A DNA stretch of 64,000 bases from Trogon surrucura (taxonomy: Eukaryota > Chordata > Aves > Trogoniformes > Trogonidae): assembly GCA_020746105.1 (NCBI GenBank), contig CM036658.1, positions 30,095,099 through 30,159,098 on the forward strand, in the 5' to 3' direction. The notes beneath the pieces are model-generated. The model had not been told where the DNA came from. It searched no databases and worked only from the letters and a program-made list of their open reading frames with translations. The translations under genes and the position numbers were made by a program. Below are positions 51,190 to 62,101 of the stretch, piece by piece. The number at the start of each line of letters is the position of its first letter. The stretch's first letter is position 1.

Positions 51190-52009
51190 GTTCCACTGGA
51201 CATCTTTAAAGAAAGAACACTTCCATCTTCCTAGGTCATCCTAGGTAGCTACAGACAGTAATGAGGTTTGCCCTTAGCCTGTTTTGATTCAGGGTTAACT
51301 AACACAGTTCTCTTATCTTGAACATAACGTGCTTCAGCAGCTAACCAGGTTGGTGGGCCTCTGCAGGACTTATTCAAGTACGTCTATGTCCTTCCGGTAT
51401 TGGCAAGCCCAGAACTCAACACTGGACACCAGTTGAAGTCCCACCACAACCAAATAGAGGGGAAAGACCACTACTGTGAACCTGCCAGCTACACTTATGT
51501 AGCCCAGGTGGAACATTGCTTACACCCAACTTCTTGTCCACTGGGACACCCAGGTGCTTATCCACAAAGCTCCTTTCTAGCTAAATGGTTCCCAGTCTGG
51601 ACTGCTGCATGGATCTACTTTAACCCAGATATAAGACTACGCATTTGCTTTTGTAGAATTACAACTGGTTTCTCTCAGCTCGCTTTTCTACCTCATTCAA
51701 ATCCCTCTGAAGGGATGAAATTCTTTCTAACAAAGGATACAAACACCTCTGAGGGCAGGCCTGCCCTGAGGCATATCATCCCTGTCCCTCAATTTGGTAT
51801 CATCCATAAATCAACAAAGAATAAAACCCATGTTATCATTTATGCCATTATTAAAACACAAAACAGTATTGATACTAGTACAAACCCCTAAGGTACACCA
51901 CCAGCAACCAGTTGTATATTCCACCACTGATTATAACTGTTTGAACTTGACAGATCTGACAGTTTTTTGCCCACTCTTATTGCCCAGCTGTCTACTTAAT
52001 CACCCTCTA
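51190..52009 (-). mobile_element. Old CR1 LINE, antisense
   Basis: The + strand shows the expected antisense CR1 order: GAGGTTTGCCCTTAGCC, then AACTCAACACTGGACACCAG, a CACTGGGACACCCAGGTGC block, TTTGGTATCATCCATAAATC and CCCCTAAGGTACACCACC. The 163-codon + strand frame at 51400-51891 is a by-product of this element. Its 3' tail is missing and the other end appears interrupted near 52010 by the next CR1. Confidence 0.65.
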
Positions 52010-53275
52010 CAGAATTGTAGAATTTGGACAGGAACCTCCAGAGTGCTACAACAGCCAAAGGCTGCATCTCTAGTCAAACATCCCTGCGTAAGCAAATCAA
52101 CTAGAGAACACTCCTCAGAGCTATGTCCAGACAGTTTCCGAGTATTTCCAAGGACGTAGACTTCACAACCTCTCTGGACAATCTGTTGCTGTGATTAATC
52201 ATTCTTGAAGTAAAGAAGTTTTCTCTTAAATTTAAATGGAGTTTCTTCTATTTCAGTTTGTGCCTACTGGCTCTTATTCTATCAATGAGCGCCACTACTT
52301 CCATCAGGTATTTATACACACTGATAACACTGCCCTGAACCTTCTCAAGGATCAATAGTCCCAGCTCTCACCTGCTCCGTGATGCTCTAGTCCCACAGTC
52401 ATCCTCATGATCCTTCACTTGTCCATACAGTTCTGGCATTGGGGAGACCAGAACTACACTGAGCACTTCCAAGGGGATTCACCAGATTTGAAGAGACAGG
52501 AAGGACCATCACCTGCAACCACTGGCAACACCTTTCCCAGTGCAACCCAGCAGATGGCTTGCCGCCTTGGCCACAAGGGAGCACTGTCTGTGCACCATCC
52601 GCTAATGTTCACCCGGACACTGAGACCCTTTGCTGCAAAGTTGCTTTCCACGTTGCCAGCCCACTTGGCATAGATGGATGCAAGGGTTTACAGCTACCCA
52701 GGGCAGGACTTGACACTTCTTTTGCAAATTCCATGAGATTTCCTCTCTGTCTATTCCTTCAGCCTGCACACGTTCATCTGAATGACAATGCAGCCACCTG
52801 GTGGACTCCTCTCCATTTTTTTGTCTTCTGCAAATTCACTGAGCGTGCGCTCTGTCCTATCACTAGTGAAGACATTGAACACCACTGACCTTGTATACTA
52901 CCGGTTACTGGCCTCTGTTTAGGTGGTCTTCGTGCTGCTATCAAAACCCTGTTTGCTCAGCAGTCCAGACAGTTTTTAGTCTACTTCACTGTCCCCTTAA
53001 CTAGTCCCTGCTACTTCAGGTTGTCTGTGAGGATGTTATAGGGCACAGTGTCAAAACCTTTACTGAAGCAGAGACAAACAGCCACTGTTCATCTTGCCCA
53101 CCAAGTTCTTCACCTCGCTGCAGAAGGCAAGGAGGTTAGTCAAACATCATCTCCACATTGTAAATCTATGCTGACTATTCCCAATCAGCTGCTTGTCCTT
53201 CACAGTTTCGTAAATGCTTTTCAGGATTATTTGCTACGTTCGTCACCTCAGCAACTGAAGAGAGGCTGCCTGGTC
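52010..53275 (-). mobile_element. CR1 LINE, antisense, probably nested
   Basis: It starts on the + strand with a decayed reversed tail (CAGAATTGTAGAATTTGGAC) directly abutting the older CR1, then runs through AGACTTCACAACCTCTCTGG, TTGTGCCTACTGGCTCTTAT, GACCAGAACTACACTGAGCA and, near 53045-53230, the antisense of the reverse-transcriptase region that precedes YLDFSKAFD (GTGTCAAAACCTTTACTGAAG). Abrupt restart of a 3' tail inside another copy is the evidence for nesting. There are many indels and no usable frame. Confidence 0.65.
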
Positions 53276-53479
53276 TGAGGTACCCTTGATTTTCCATCTG
53301 CCCCTGTCTGTCACATTGCTGACTACTGTGTATGTATATATCAAGTCCAGCAAAGCATCTTCCATCATTGGCTCCTCAATCATCTGCGTTAGAGTTACCA
53401 TCAGTGTTATCCTCAGCTGCAGCAGATAGTGGGGTGATTCGAGTCTGCAAAAGGCTGTGGACATGATGCTTCCTTTAGG

Positions 53480-54334
53480 TGTCTGAAGAAGGCCTCACCT
53501 ATGCTCTGGGGAGGGCAAGCATGGCCATGGGGAAAGCTGGTGATGGAGAAAGAGGGGCTGGGGCCAGACATGGGGCCTTAGGCCAGCACTGATGCCAGTG
53601 CTGGTGGGGAACAGTGTCTGCAGCCACACTACCCTCGATGTGCCCACCCTCCACAGCTGAGCAAGGCTGGGCCTGGCTTGGGAGACTGCCCAGGGACACC
53701 TTTTTGTCTCTGCCCCCTTCCGTTTGGGTTCTCCCCTTCCTCTCTTTCCCTGGAGTTCACTGTCCTCCTTCTAAAGGCGCCTCACATGTGGAAATTGGCT
53801 AATTTGGGGGTGCTAATGGGTCTAGGGGCCATCCCCCTACTTCCTTTTTGTCCTGTTGGTGTTGTGGTCTGCAGTGTCAGCACCATGGGTGCTGGCCCAT
53901 AGATTGGGTGATGCATCTTCCACCTTCTTGGGGTGGGGTGGTGGAGGTGTGAGGAGGTCTTTCTGCCCTGCCAAGGTGCAGCGCGGGCTTTCTTCATCCC
54001 TTCTTGAGAGACTGGGGCAAGTCCCTGGACTGTGGGACATACGGACTGTGTGGTGTGCTGGGTGGTGGTTGGAGACAAGGACAGGAGGAGGCAGGTAGGG
54101 CACTGATGGCAGAGCACCAATGCTGTGGGTGCTGGTGGGGAGTGCTGGGCAAATCAGACACTAACTAAGGCTAGGTCTTGCTTGCACATGGCACCCTGAG
54201 AGGGCAGGTTGCTACAGTGCTTTGGCCCACAGCACAGGGCACTGCCATGGGCAGCCTTGGCGTGGCAGGAGAAGTGCTTTACGGAGGGCATGGGGTGTGT
54301 CAAGGCATCTGGAAGGGGATCTTCATCTTTGCAT
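53480..54334. other. G/C-rich unassigned segment inside CR1 cluster
   Basis: About 850 bp, obviously richer in G and C than anything nearby, lying between antisense CR1 pieces and a sense CR1. It has long open frames on both strands (for example 53782-54120 and 54154-54552 on -, 53678-54098 on +) because A/T-rich stops are scarce, but none shows a domain or conserved motif. It might be part of an unrecognised repeat, a 5' passenger of the sense CR1, or an unrelated insertion. Confidence 0.4.
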
Positions 54335-54920
54335 GAGAAACAGTGCGTCCAGCAGGATGAGGGGATTGATCGTCCCCCTGTACCTGGCACTGGTGAGGTT
54401 GCACCTTGAATTTTGTGTTCAGTTTTGGGCCCCACACTCCAAGAATGACACTGAGGTACTGAAGAGTGTCCAAAGAAGGGCAATAAAGCTGGTGAAGGTT
54501 CTCGAGAACAAGTCTTTTGAGGAGCAGCTGAAGGAACTAGATTGTTTAGCATGGAGAAAAGAAGGCAGAGGAGAAACTTTATGGCTTGTTACAATTACTT
54601 GAAAGGAGGTTGTAGCGAGGTGGGGGTCAGTCTCTTCTCCCAAGTAACAAACAACAGGACAAGAGGAAATGGCAAGTTGTGCTGAGGAGTTTTATATTGG
54701 ACATTAGGAAAAGTTTCTTCACAGAAAAAATTGTGAAGTGCTGGAACAGGCTGCCCAGGAAAACGGTTAGGTCACCATCCCCGAAGGTATTAAAAAGATG
54801 TGTAGATATGGAATTTAGGAACATAGTTTAGTGGTGGACTTGGCTGTGCTAAATTAATGGCTAGATTTGACGATCTTAGGGGTCTTTTCCAACTTGAATG
54901 ATTCCGTGGTTCTATTAAAT
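54335..54920 (+). mobile_element. CR1 LINE, short 5'-truncated copy
   Basis: From GTGCGTCCAGCAGGATGAGG and ATCGTCCCCCTGTACCTGGC it continues through LEFCVQFWAP and KNDTEVLKSVQRRAIKLVK in one frame (to 54602), then frameshifts into the 3' UTR. The decayed tail GATTCCGTGGTTCTATT ends near 54920. It lies on the sense strand within an otherwise antisense CR1 cluster. Confidence 0.9.
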
Positions 54921-54929
54921 CTGTTTCAG

Positions 54930-55640
54930 ATCAGGCAGTGTGTAGCAGATACAGTAACATCATCCATACTGGTCTGTCTGATAGTAGTGACCCTTATGCT
55001 CTGGACTAGCTCATTATTCACCCCAAGGAAGAATTCCCTAAATTCCTATTGCAATCTTCCCTTCCTTGTTCCTGTCCATAGTTTAGCTATAAGAACATTG
55101 TGTCACAGACTTTGAGAAAGGCAAGGTATACAACACTTGCTGTTTCCTTCCTGTCCATACAGTCAGTCATCTCATCAAAGAAGGTAATCAGACTAGTGAG
55201 GCAGAATTCACTCTTGGTAAATCTATTCTAATTTCAGTCATCACTCTGTGCTTCCTGTTCCTGGAATTAGCTTCCAGAAAGACTTGCTCCATTACCTCCC
55301 CAGAGAGTAAGTTGAGACTGACCCATCCGTATTTGTTCAGATCATCCTTGTTGAATTTAATCATGACTACTTTTTTTCCAAAACTCAATAACTTTTTGCA
55401 ATTACTGCAAGCTTTCAAAAGTGATGCAAACATTCTCACCATGACATCAGTCAGCTCCTTCTGCACCTAAGTACAAGCTATCTGGTCCCATTGACTTGTA
55501 TATGTCCAACGGACTTATGCGTACCTTAACGGCATCATTTTCTGCTTTGGGTAACACTTCAAGCTCACAGACTCTTCTTGTAGGTTCTGGAACCTGGGAA
55601 GTCAATGAGCAGAACTGACGAGTAAAAAGCAAGAGGGAAA
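54930..55640 (-). mobile_element. Old CR1/L3-like fragment, antisense
   Basis: The + strand resembles antisense CR1 in AGACTTTGAGAAAGGCAAGG, CAGTCATCTCATCAAAGAAG, ACTCTTGGTAAATCTATTC and ACCCATCCGTATTTGTTCAG. Frames are broken throughout. It may be the continuation of one of the antisense copies split by the insertions at 53.5-54.9 kb. Limits are approximate and the sequence to about 55970 may belong to it. Confidence 0.5.
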
Positions 55641-57322
55641 AGTACTGAATACTTTATCTGTTTCCATACTGTCTCACTGAGCTGTAAACTTTTGCTCCCA
55701 GTTTACTTACAGAAGCCATTCCTTGAGACCTTCACATTCCTCACTAGTTGGAAATCCATTCGAGTCTTGCACTTTTTTTAAAACTATCTGAGTGCATTCA
55801 GGCAATGCCTCTACATTCCTTCCAGCTAGCCCATTCTTGCTTAACACCTTTGGTGGACTTTCTTTTCATGTTTGGGCTCAGGAACATGCTGTTTATCTGT
55901 GCTATCTTTTCTGTATTACTTTAGGTGCTCTTTACATTCTGTTTCCTACTTTCTACTTCAGCCCTGACAGAATGTGAAGTATCAATTAAATGAATATTCA
56001 GAGTATGTGTTAAAAAAATAACCTTCCTTATTAGGGCATACACTACCTAGAAGAGCCACGTAATGACATTGACAAATTAGAATGTGCTACTGAGAGCACA
56101 AGCAGTAAAATTCATTGTTTCCTAAAAGTGCCCGACTCCTTGCACATGTACGCCTGAGTGATCCACACGTGGATCTATCCAACACTCAAAGCACTTATTT
56201 TCCTGCATTACTTCAGATAAAAGCAGGGATAACAAGTGATACACTTGCCAAAGCAAGGATTTGCACTGCTCCACTGAAGGAGGGTTGAATGGCTTCAAGT
56301 TTTACTTATTCTTCCTTCCTTGAAATGGTCTGTAAGTGGCAACGGACCCATATTATGATGAAAGCTGGATCACCCCTTCCTCTTCATGCTTTTTTTGAGA
56401 AGCGTGAAAGATTCTTCCTAAACTGATTACACTAGAGATTAAAAGTTTCCCATTAAGCTTTCAAAAACCCTTAAATATTAAAAATTCTATAACACTACTA
56501 TGAAAGTCTGATATCTATTATGAAAGAAAATATGCAAGACTGCTGTTCAAAAGATATTCCAGGAGAATGAAAAAGTATTCCAGGAGAACGAGAACTGCAT
56601 TAGCCTTCACTCTCGTGAGATGTTAACTGAATGTTAACATCTGTGAGATGTTAACCACAGCTACAGAAGATGCAAACATTAGCCAAAAAAAGAAACCACT
56701 ACTGTCAGAAGAAAACAATAAAGCTTTCTGCAAAGGCCTGCTTCCTCAGGATACAAAAATGCCATGCAAAAAGAAATATCTATTAAGCTCCTTAGGCTGA
56801 CCTACTCTAAGACCACCAGTTACCAAGTCCTGAGCAAAAGCCCTTTCTCACCCACATCACTACTACTTTCATGAAATGGTATGATTTTTGTTCCGAGGGC
56901 AAAGGCTGTGAAAACATCCTTCAGATTGAAGCTCTACCTCTACTGAATAATTTGGCTTTGAGAAGTTTGACAGTAATACTTGAGTTCATACTTAAAAGTC
57001 TGTTCATATCTTGCTAAAATATAGAGCTGAGAGAAAATAATTTAGACCAAAGCATTATTTTTTCTCCTGTATCACTTGTACTAAACACATTATTCTTGTG
57101 ATAAATACTGTGTTTTAAGTGTATTAAACAAAAAAACATTATATTGGCTTATTTACTTTTCCCAGTGATAATTTTCCGGATAGAGGATATTTCCTTCCAA
57201 CTCATTTAACAAAGGCTGTAATCAATTGCTGCTCATTACCAACAACAGCAGTACACTGTCCCTTGAAGAACTGCAAATAGCCCTTCCACCAATCTCATTT
57301 ACAGGCACCCTTCAAACATGCT

Positions 57323-57336
57323 GTTGCTATAGCAAC
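57323..57336. promoter_or_regulatory. Candidate RFX X-box
   Basis: GTTGCTATAGCAAC is a perfect inverted repeat and fits the RFX-family X-box (two GTTGCY half-sites facing each other with a 2-bp spacer). Such full sites are rare by chance. Function in this intron is inferred from motif alone. Confidence 0.5.
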
Positions 57337-57627
57337 ACCTGCCATAATACCAGGGATTTTGTTGTAAGATAAGGGAAGAAAACTACTCATAAATACAAAG
57401 TAAAGCTGCCACATAAATTGTACTATGACCTAATTTTAGACAAGAAGTTTAAACAATTCACAATAAGTTGCATGTTGCTAAGAAATCACTAGACAATCAG
57501 TTATTCCTGTGTAAAGAAACTTTTTAAAATATCAGAGCTTTCTAAATATGGTAAGAAGTACTCTACAATGGATAATTCATTTATTTTGATAGCATCATCA
57601 AGCCTGACAAAAACTAAAGAAAAATCT

Positions 57628-57714
57628 TGTAAGTAGACATAAGTATTATACGTAATAAGTACACCTAAGTAATATAATAAGTATACATAATAAGTACACA
57701 TAAGTATTATAGTA
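57628..57714. repeat. AT-rich imperfect tandem repeat
   Basis: Phrases such as CATAAGTATTATA (57638-57650 and 57699-57711) and AATAAGTACAC recur in an imperfect tandem arrangement. Confidence 0.75.
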
Positions 57715-60475
57715 GAAGGACTAGGAAGGACCATACTGTTCTTTTTTCCCCATCTTTAATGAATTGTGAAATAAATATTTTCTCTGATTTTGGCAAAACA
57801 AAATATGAAGAACTTCCAATAGCTTTGAGAACTCCTGCAAACAATTAACCCAATTCCTGCATCCACGTAGCTGCAATTTTTAACTGCTCTCCATTTCCCA
57901 CAATGTTTACTTCTGATTGTTGTGCTTGAGACATTACTAATTATATTTGCCAATTAATTTATTTTTTATCTCTGGTTCCAACAATGAAAAAACATAGAAT
58001 CAAAAGTTAAGTGTCACTCCACCAATAACAAAACATACGGTACTTGCAAAGTCAAATAACAAAACAATTTCTAATATAGGCCAGAACTAACACTTCCTGG
58101 GTTTTCAATATATGCAGAGGTGCACACTTCTGAGTATGTACAGCATATGAAAAAAGTAGTCACAGACACAGTACTAAAAGTGAGCATTTAACTTTATCCC
58201 ACTCCTAGGGAACAAGTATGTTTATGGTCAAAATATGTCAGCACTATCTGTTTGTATTTTACTTGAAGAGAGGTAAAAAAGCATCCCCAAGAGTTAGTGG
58301 TAAGAGTTATCAAATAATTGCAAGCATTCCCTCCCTCCTATAATTTCAGACTGTAACTAGTAAGGCTCCACACAAGGAATTTGCGATCTTGTAACTGGAA
58401 GTTTAAATTTGTTTCATTTAGACAGCAGTTCTTAGAAGTCCTGCTAAGCTGTTAGCAACCAGCCTCTAACAGATACACTATCAAGCACTTAATTTTATTT
58501 AATTTTTTCTTTTAACAGTCTGGTTGAAAGATAACTCTCATTCCATGAAGTGGGAGCAGCCATATTGAAACACTGTGCTGGTTCAGAAACAGATTCCCCA
58601 AGTAAGTGAAAGTAGTATAAAAAGTTTGTGGGTTTACAGGTAGCTAAATGCAGAAATGTAATTCTTAAGAACAACTCTGGTGTAACATTCACCTTCTGAC
58701 TCCAAACCACCCTTGGCTGGTGTAACTACGTTTGTCATTTTTTGCTTTTTCATCTGAACTTCTCTTTGCACCTTGCTATGCTCCTCAAGACTAAGCTTTC
58801 AGTATGAGAGAAGGCAAGACATCTTTCTCTTACAGGAAACATGAAAGTGTAAAAGTTTATTAGTTATTTCTGCATGTTACAAGGAAGACGACCAATTCCG
58901 ATAATCTGCACACAGTCAGTCAATCAGTTTTGAAAGGATCTGCAATCTCTGGCAAATGTTTGGGACCCGCTCCCCAAAACTTCTAGAGTGGTCTGGACGA
59001 CACACTCCCAAAAATTGCTAGAATGATCTTTTCTGAACTGCAACCAATTCACCTTATTAACTATTTTTATTTCCTAAAAATTCTAAAATATCCATTTAGG
59101 TTATGCAAAGAGCCCTTTATGACTCCCATGATCAATAACTTAAGACAAAAGGCTGCCGGCAGTGACATTATACCAATATAAAATCCCCCGCTATCTCAGA
59201 TACTATCAATGAAAGCTGTCTTGTTATTTTTCCAAGCTGAATGAGAATTATTTCTATGCCAACTCTAAAAAGCTCTCTTAGTCTAGAAATCAACAGTGGT
59301 GGGAAAAAATATGTAAACAAGCAGTGCCTTTTAGGCTGTGATTCATAAAAGCCAGGAATTTTTCTTTCGTCTAAAACAAATACACTGTAGAGCTAGTGTC
59401 TATTTGTTCATTTTAGAAGATTAAAAAACTCCTCCACAGAATCCAATCTTTTTTTTCTCTAAAAACATCAATATAAGGTTGCATTTTTTTAAAAAAAAAA
59501 TAAAGACCACTTACAGCACAATTTCAGATAACTGAGGACATCTACTAGCTATCTGCCTGAGATGTGGGAGAGCTTGTCCTCTTTCTCAGCTGCTCACTTT
59601 GAAGACTCCTCCCTTTCTGTAAATTGTTTCAAAGCAAAATTTGCCTTCAGTTCTCGAGATTTCTAATCTATTCTTCCTTGATAATCACTCTTAAGTTAAC
59701 ACGTAAAAGTCCTGCACTCAATAACACCAACTGAAGAAACAGTCTGAATGTACTTGGTCAATACAGTCCTGAGTGTAGGCAGCCTTTAGGACATCTACAA
59801 GAGTCAGTCCCAAAAGGAAAAGCACAGTGTGGACAAAGTGAACACTTGTGGGAGATGTGTGCAGAACAGATCTTGCAGTGAAACCCTCTCAAGAGTACTG
59901 ACAGAAGGCCCATAAAACACAGGCTTGTGTGAGCTCAGTGCCGCATCACACCTGATCACGTGATAAATGCTCTTAGAAATTGAGAGGCACTTCCAGAATC
60001 CTCACGATGCTGCAGTAAATACATAGATGTGCCACCAAAAAAAAAAAAAAAAGAGAGAAATCAGGATTAAGTTGAAGACCAAGAGCAAGTCAGAAAAGCA
60101 GAATGCCTCAACATGACTGTGACATTGCTTGACCAGTGCTTTATCCTTTAACACAGTGCTGCTGCCCATTTTATCTTCCCCTTTACCGACTTGGGAAGAC
60201 TCTTGTAAGTGCTATGATGAAACCCCCTATGATTCCACCAGGCACAAAGCACATCTGAATGGGTCAATGAAGCCTTTCCATTTACCAGCTTTTTTGAAGA
60301 CTAAGATCATGGAAGGATCAGGTAAGGAAAAAAAAAAATAAAGAGAGAAAGGTTAAAAAACCCATAGAAACAACACATAAAAACCAAACACACAACAGTA
60401 AGAATGCTTAAATCACTATAGTCATCAAGAAAAAACAAACAAAAACACCTATTTCATGCAAAAACAGTTTTTCTA

Positions 60476-60527
60476 GGCCTATTTCTAAACCTCTTGTGCT
60501 CGGCCTATTTCTAAACCTCTTGTGCTC
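60476..60527. repeat. 26-bp tandem duplication
   Basis: Two identical head-to-tail units occupy 60476-60501 and 60502-60527, each beginning GGCCTATTTC and ending CTTGTGCTC. Perfect identity suggests a young event. Confidence 0.95.
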
Positions 60528-61190
60528 AAGCCTTATGATTGGAATTTGTACCTTGTTTCAACACACATAATTTTAAGCATATCAGTTAAAATTGAGATAC
60601 GATTACTAGAAAACATGACAAAGCTATAAAACTTCTGAAGCATTTGCTGTTATGTCCATAATGTGTAAGATATAAAAACTGCATCAACTGACAAGGCTGA
60701 AGCTCAAAAAAGTCTGACTTAAGCATGATCAGCCCCTTGCAGCTAAAATTTCAAATTACTACAGAACTTTGAAGACTAAAGAAAAATACAAGTAGTCTCA
60801 CAGTTAAAGCTAAGAAGACTGATAATGAAGATACTGTATTGTTACGCATACACAGTGCCTTCCATACTCCTGAGCAGTGTAAGAACTTTCAATTTTTGCA
60901 CCTGAACTGTTACAGTAAAACCTTCAACCACCACACGTTTCCAAACAAATTCATATTTAGTCTGGCAAGCTTAAGATTCAAACTAACACACTGACAGATG
61001 CTGTAAACAAACATGAAAGTATACAAATACTCATAATTTTCCAGCTGTGTTACAGTAATGACCAAGTTGACTCTGGAAATATTTTAGTTTTCAGTTATGT
61101 TTCAGTAATGCAGTCTCAGAAAACAGACAAAGATTTTTGTTACTAAACTATAATCGTCTCTGATATTTAAATGTCCAAATATGGTATTAC

Positions 61191-61263
61191 CTTCATGGCA
61201 TGGATTTCTTCTATCAATCTCTCAACTCGTTTTTGGTTCTTTAACTTCAAGTCTTCTGATCCC
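61191..61263 (-). CDS. SRFBP1: SRFBP1 exon, N-terminal helix
   Basis: This 73-nt exon on the - strand has the acceptor TTTGCAG at 61264 and the donor GTAATA at 61190. Its first G completes a Lys codon split from the upstream exon; it then reads GSEDLKLKNQKRVERL and IEEIHAMK. The KNQKR-xxRLxEEIHAMK pattern is a clear match to SRFBP1, where this charged helix forms the conserved N-terminal region of BUD22 proteins. It ends in phase 0, as required by the next exon 26.7 kb away. Confidence 0.95.
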
Positions 61264-62012
61264 CTGCAAATGAAGTCTGCCTTTATTAAAACAATCTAGG
61301 TTTTTCGCTTTATTCTACTGTAAGCAAAATAAAAGAGCAAAATAAAAGTATCAAAGAGTGAGCATGAACACATTCACTTGTTGGTAGATGAACATTTTAG
61401 CAAAGAGTTGAACACAATCCAATGCTTCTGCTACTCTGACCGAATGTCAGGCAAATGTTACTTTATTAGAAAACGGCAACAATTCTTATCACCTATACAC
61501 AGGAGATGCTGATATCTTAAATATAATTACATTTTAAGAACCGCAATATCTAAATACCAAAGATCATTTGGCTTGCTTCTTATTCTGCACAATTTGCTAC
61601 AATTGAGGGAGAAGAGTAAACTCAATTTACACTCTGAACACAGTAACAGATGTATCTTACACTGTCTCCAATAAGACACACTGTATATTACTGTGGGCTG
61701 GCTATCTTTAAAACTGTGATCTACAAAATGTTGCTTTAACTAATACACGATCTTTTATGGCACTTTAAAGTGATTTGGATTAGTTTTCAATACACCAATA
61801 CAGCCAATTCTGCTTTATGAAACTGCCTTTTCAGTTAGTACTTTTGGTGTGTCTAAAGTGACATAAAATAAGACAAGCAGAATTTATGCGTCACATTGCT
61901 CAAGTTTTAAATTTAATACATGTTTCTCCCATTTCTCCGTTTTTGGAAAAACGATTAAGATACTGTTTCATTTATAAATGCACAAACAAGAACACTGATG
62001 TTTAAAACTGAC
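61264..62012 (-). other. SRFBP1: SRFBP1 intron
   Basis: This intron of 749 bp has a GTCAGT donor at 62012, in which C replaces the usual purine at position +3, and an ATTTGCAG acceptor. No repeat is recognised. Confidence 0.85.
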
Positions 62013-62101
62013 TTCTTCAACTTTAATTTCCCGATGTGTCTGGTTAGTCTGCGAATAGTCAGAACTCTGGCCTTCTTCACGTCTTTTCTCATCTTCACAA
62101 C
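62013..62101 (-). CDS. SRFBP1: SRFBP1 exon, VVKMRK motif (second coding exon)
   Basis: This 89-nt exon on the - strand begins in phase 0 after TTTCTGACAG and reads VVKMRKDVKKARVLTI, then RRLTRHIGKLKLK, with AA left over for the split Lys codon. In mammalian SRFBP1 this block follows a short first coding exon of about a dozen residues, so the start codon is outside the window. The heavily basic helix belongs to the N-terminal conserved region. Several positions in the second half differ from the human sequence as I remember it, but the VVKMRK start and exact junction leave little doubt. Confidence 0.93.

Larger units (their letters stand above)
34483..61190 (-). other. SRFBP1: Largest SRFBP1 intron (26.7 kb)
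   Basis: The intron runs on the - strand from a GTAATA donor at 61190 to a CATCCACAG acceptor at 34483. It holds CR1 copies at 35.1-35.3, 43.1-44.0, 47.7-48.0 and 51.2-55.6 kb, a possible LTR at 37.2-38.1 kb, CTCF-like and RFX-like motifs, and small tandem repeats. The stretches 35.3-37.2, 38.2-43.1, 44.1-47.6, 48.0-51.1 and 55.7-61.1 kb show no gene I can support. Confidence 0.85.
55641..61190. other. Intronic sequence with RFX-like palindrome and small repeats
   Basis: This AT-rich region holds an X-box-like palindrome at 57323-57336, an AT-rich repeat cluster at 57628-57714, a poly-A tract near 60038, a 26-bp tandem duplication at 60476-60527, and no credible gene. Confidence 0.55.

Noticed and set aside
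51400-51891. 163-codon frame on the + strand
   Set aside because: It is the antisense reading of an old CR1 copy.
54154-54552. 132-codon frame on the - strand
   Set aside because: Its proximal half lies antisense to the CR1 at 54335-54920 and the rest is in G/C-rich DNA where stops are rare. No domain is visible.
56026-56035. Perfect CArG box (CCTTATTAGG) in an intron of an SRF-binding-protein gene
   Set aside because: CC(A/T)6GG is expected several times per 64 kb in AT-rich sequence, so a feedback link to SRF cannot be argued from this.
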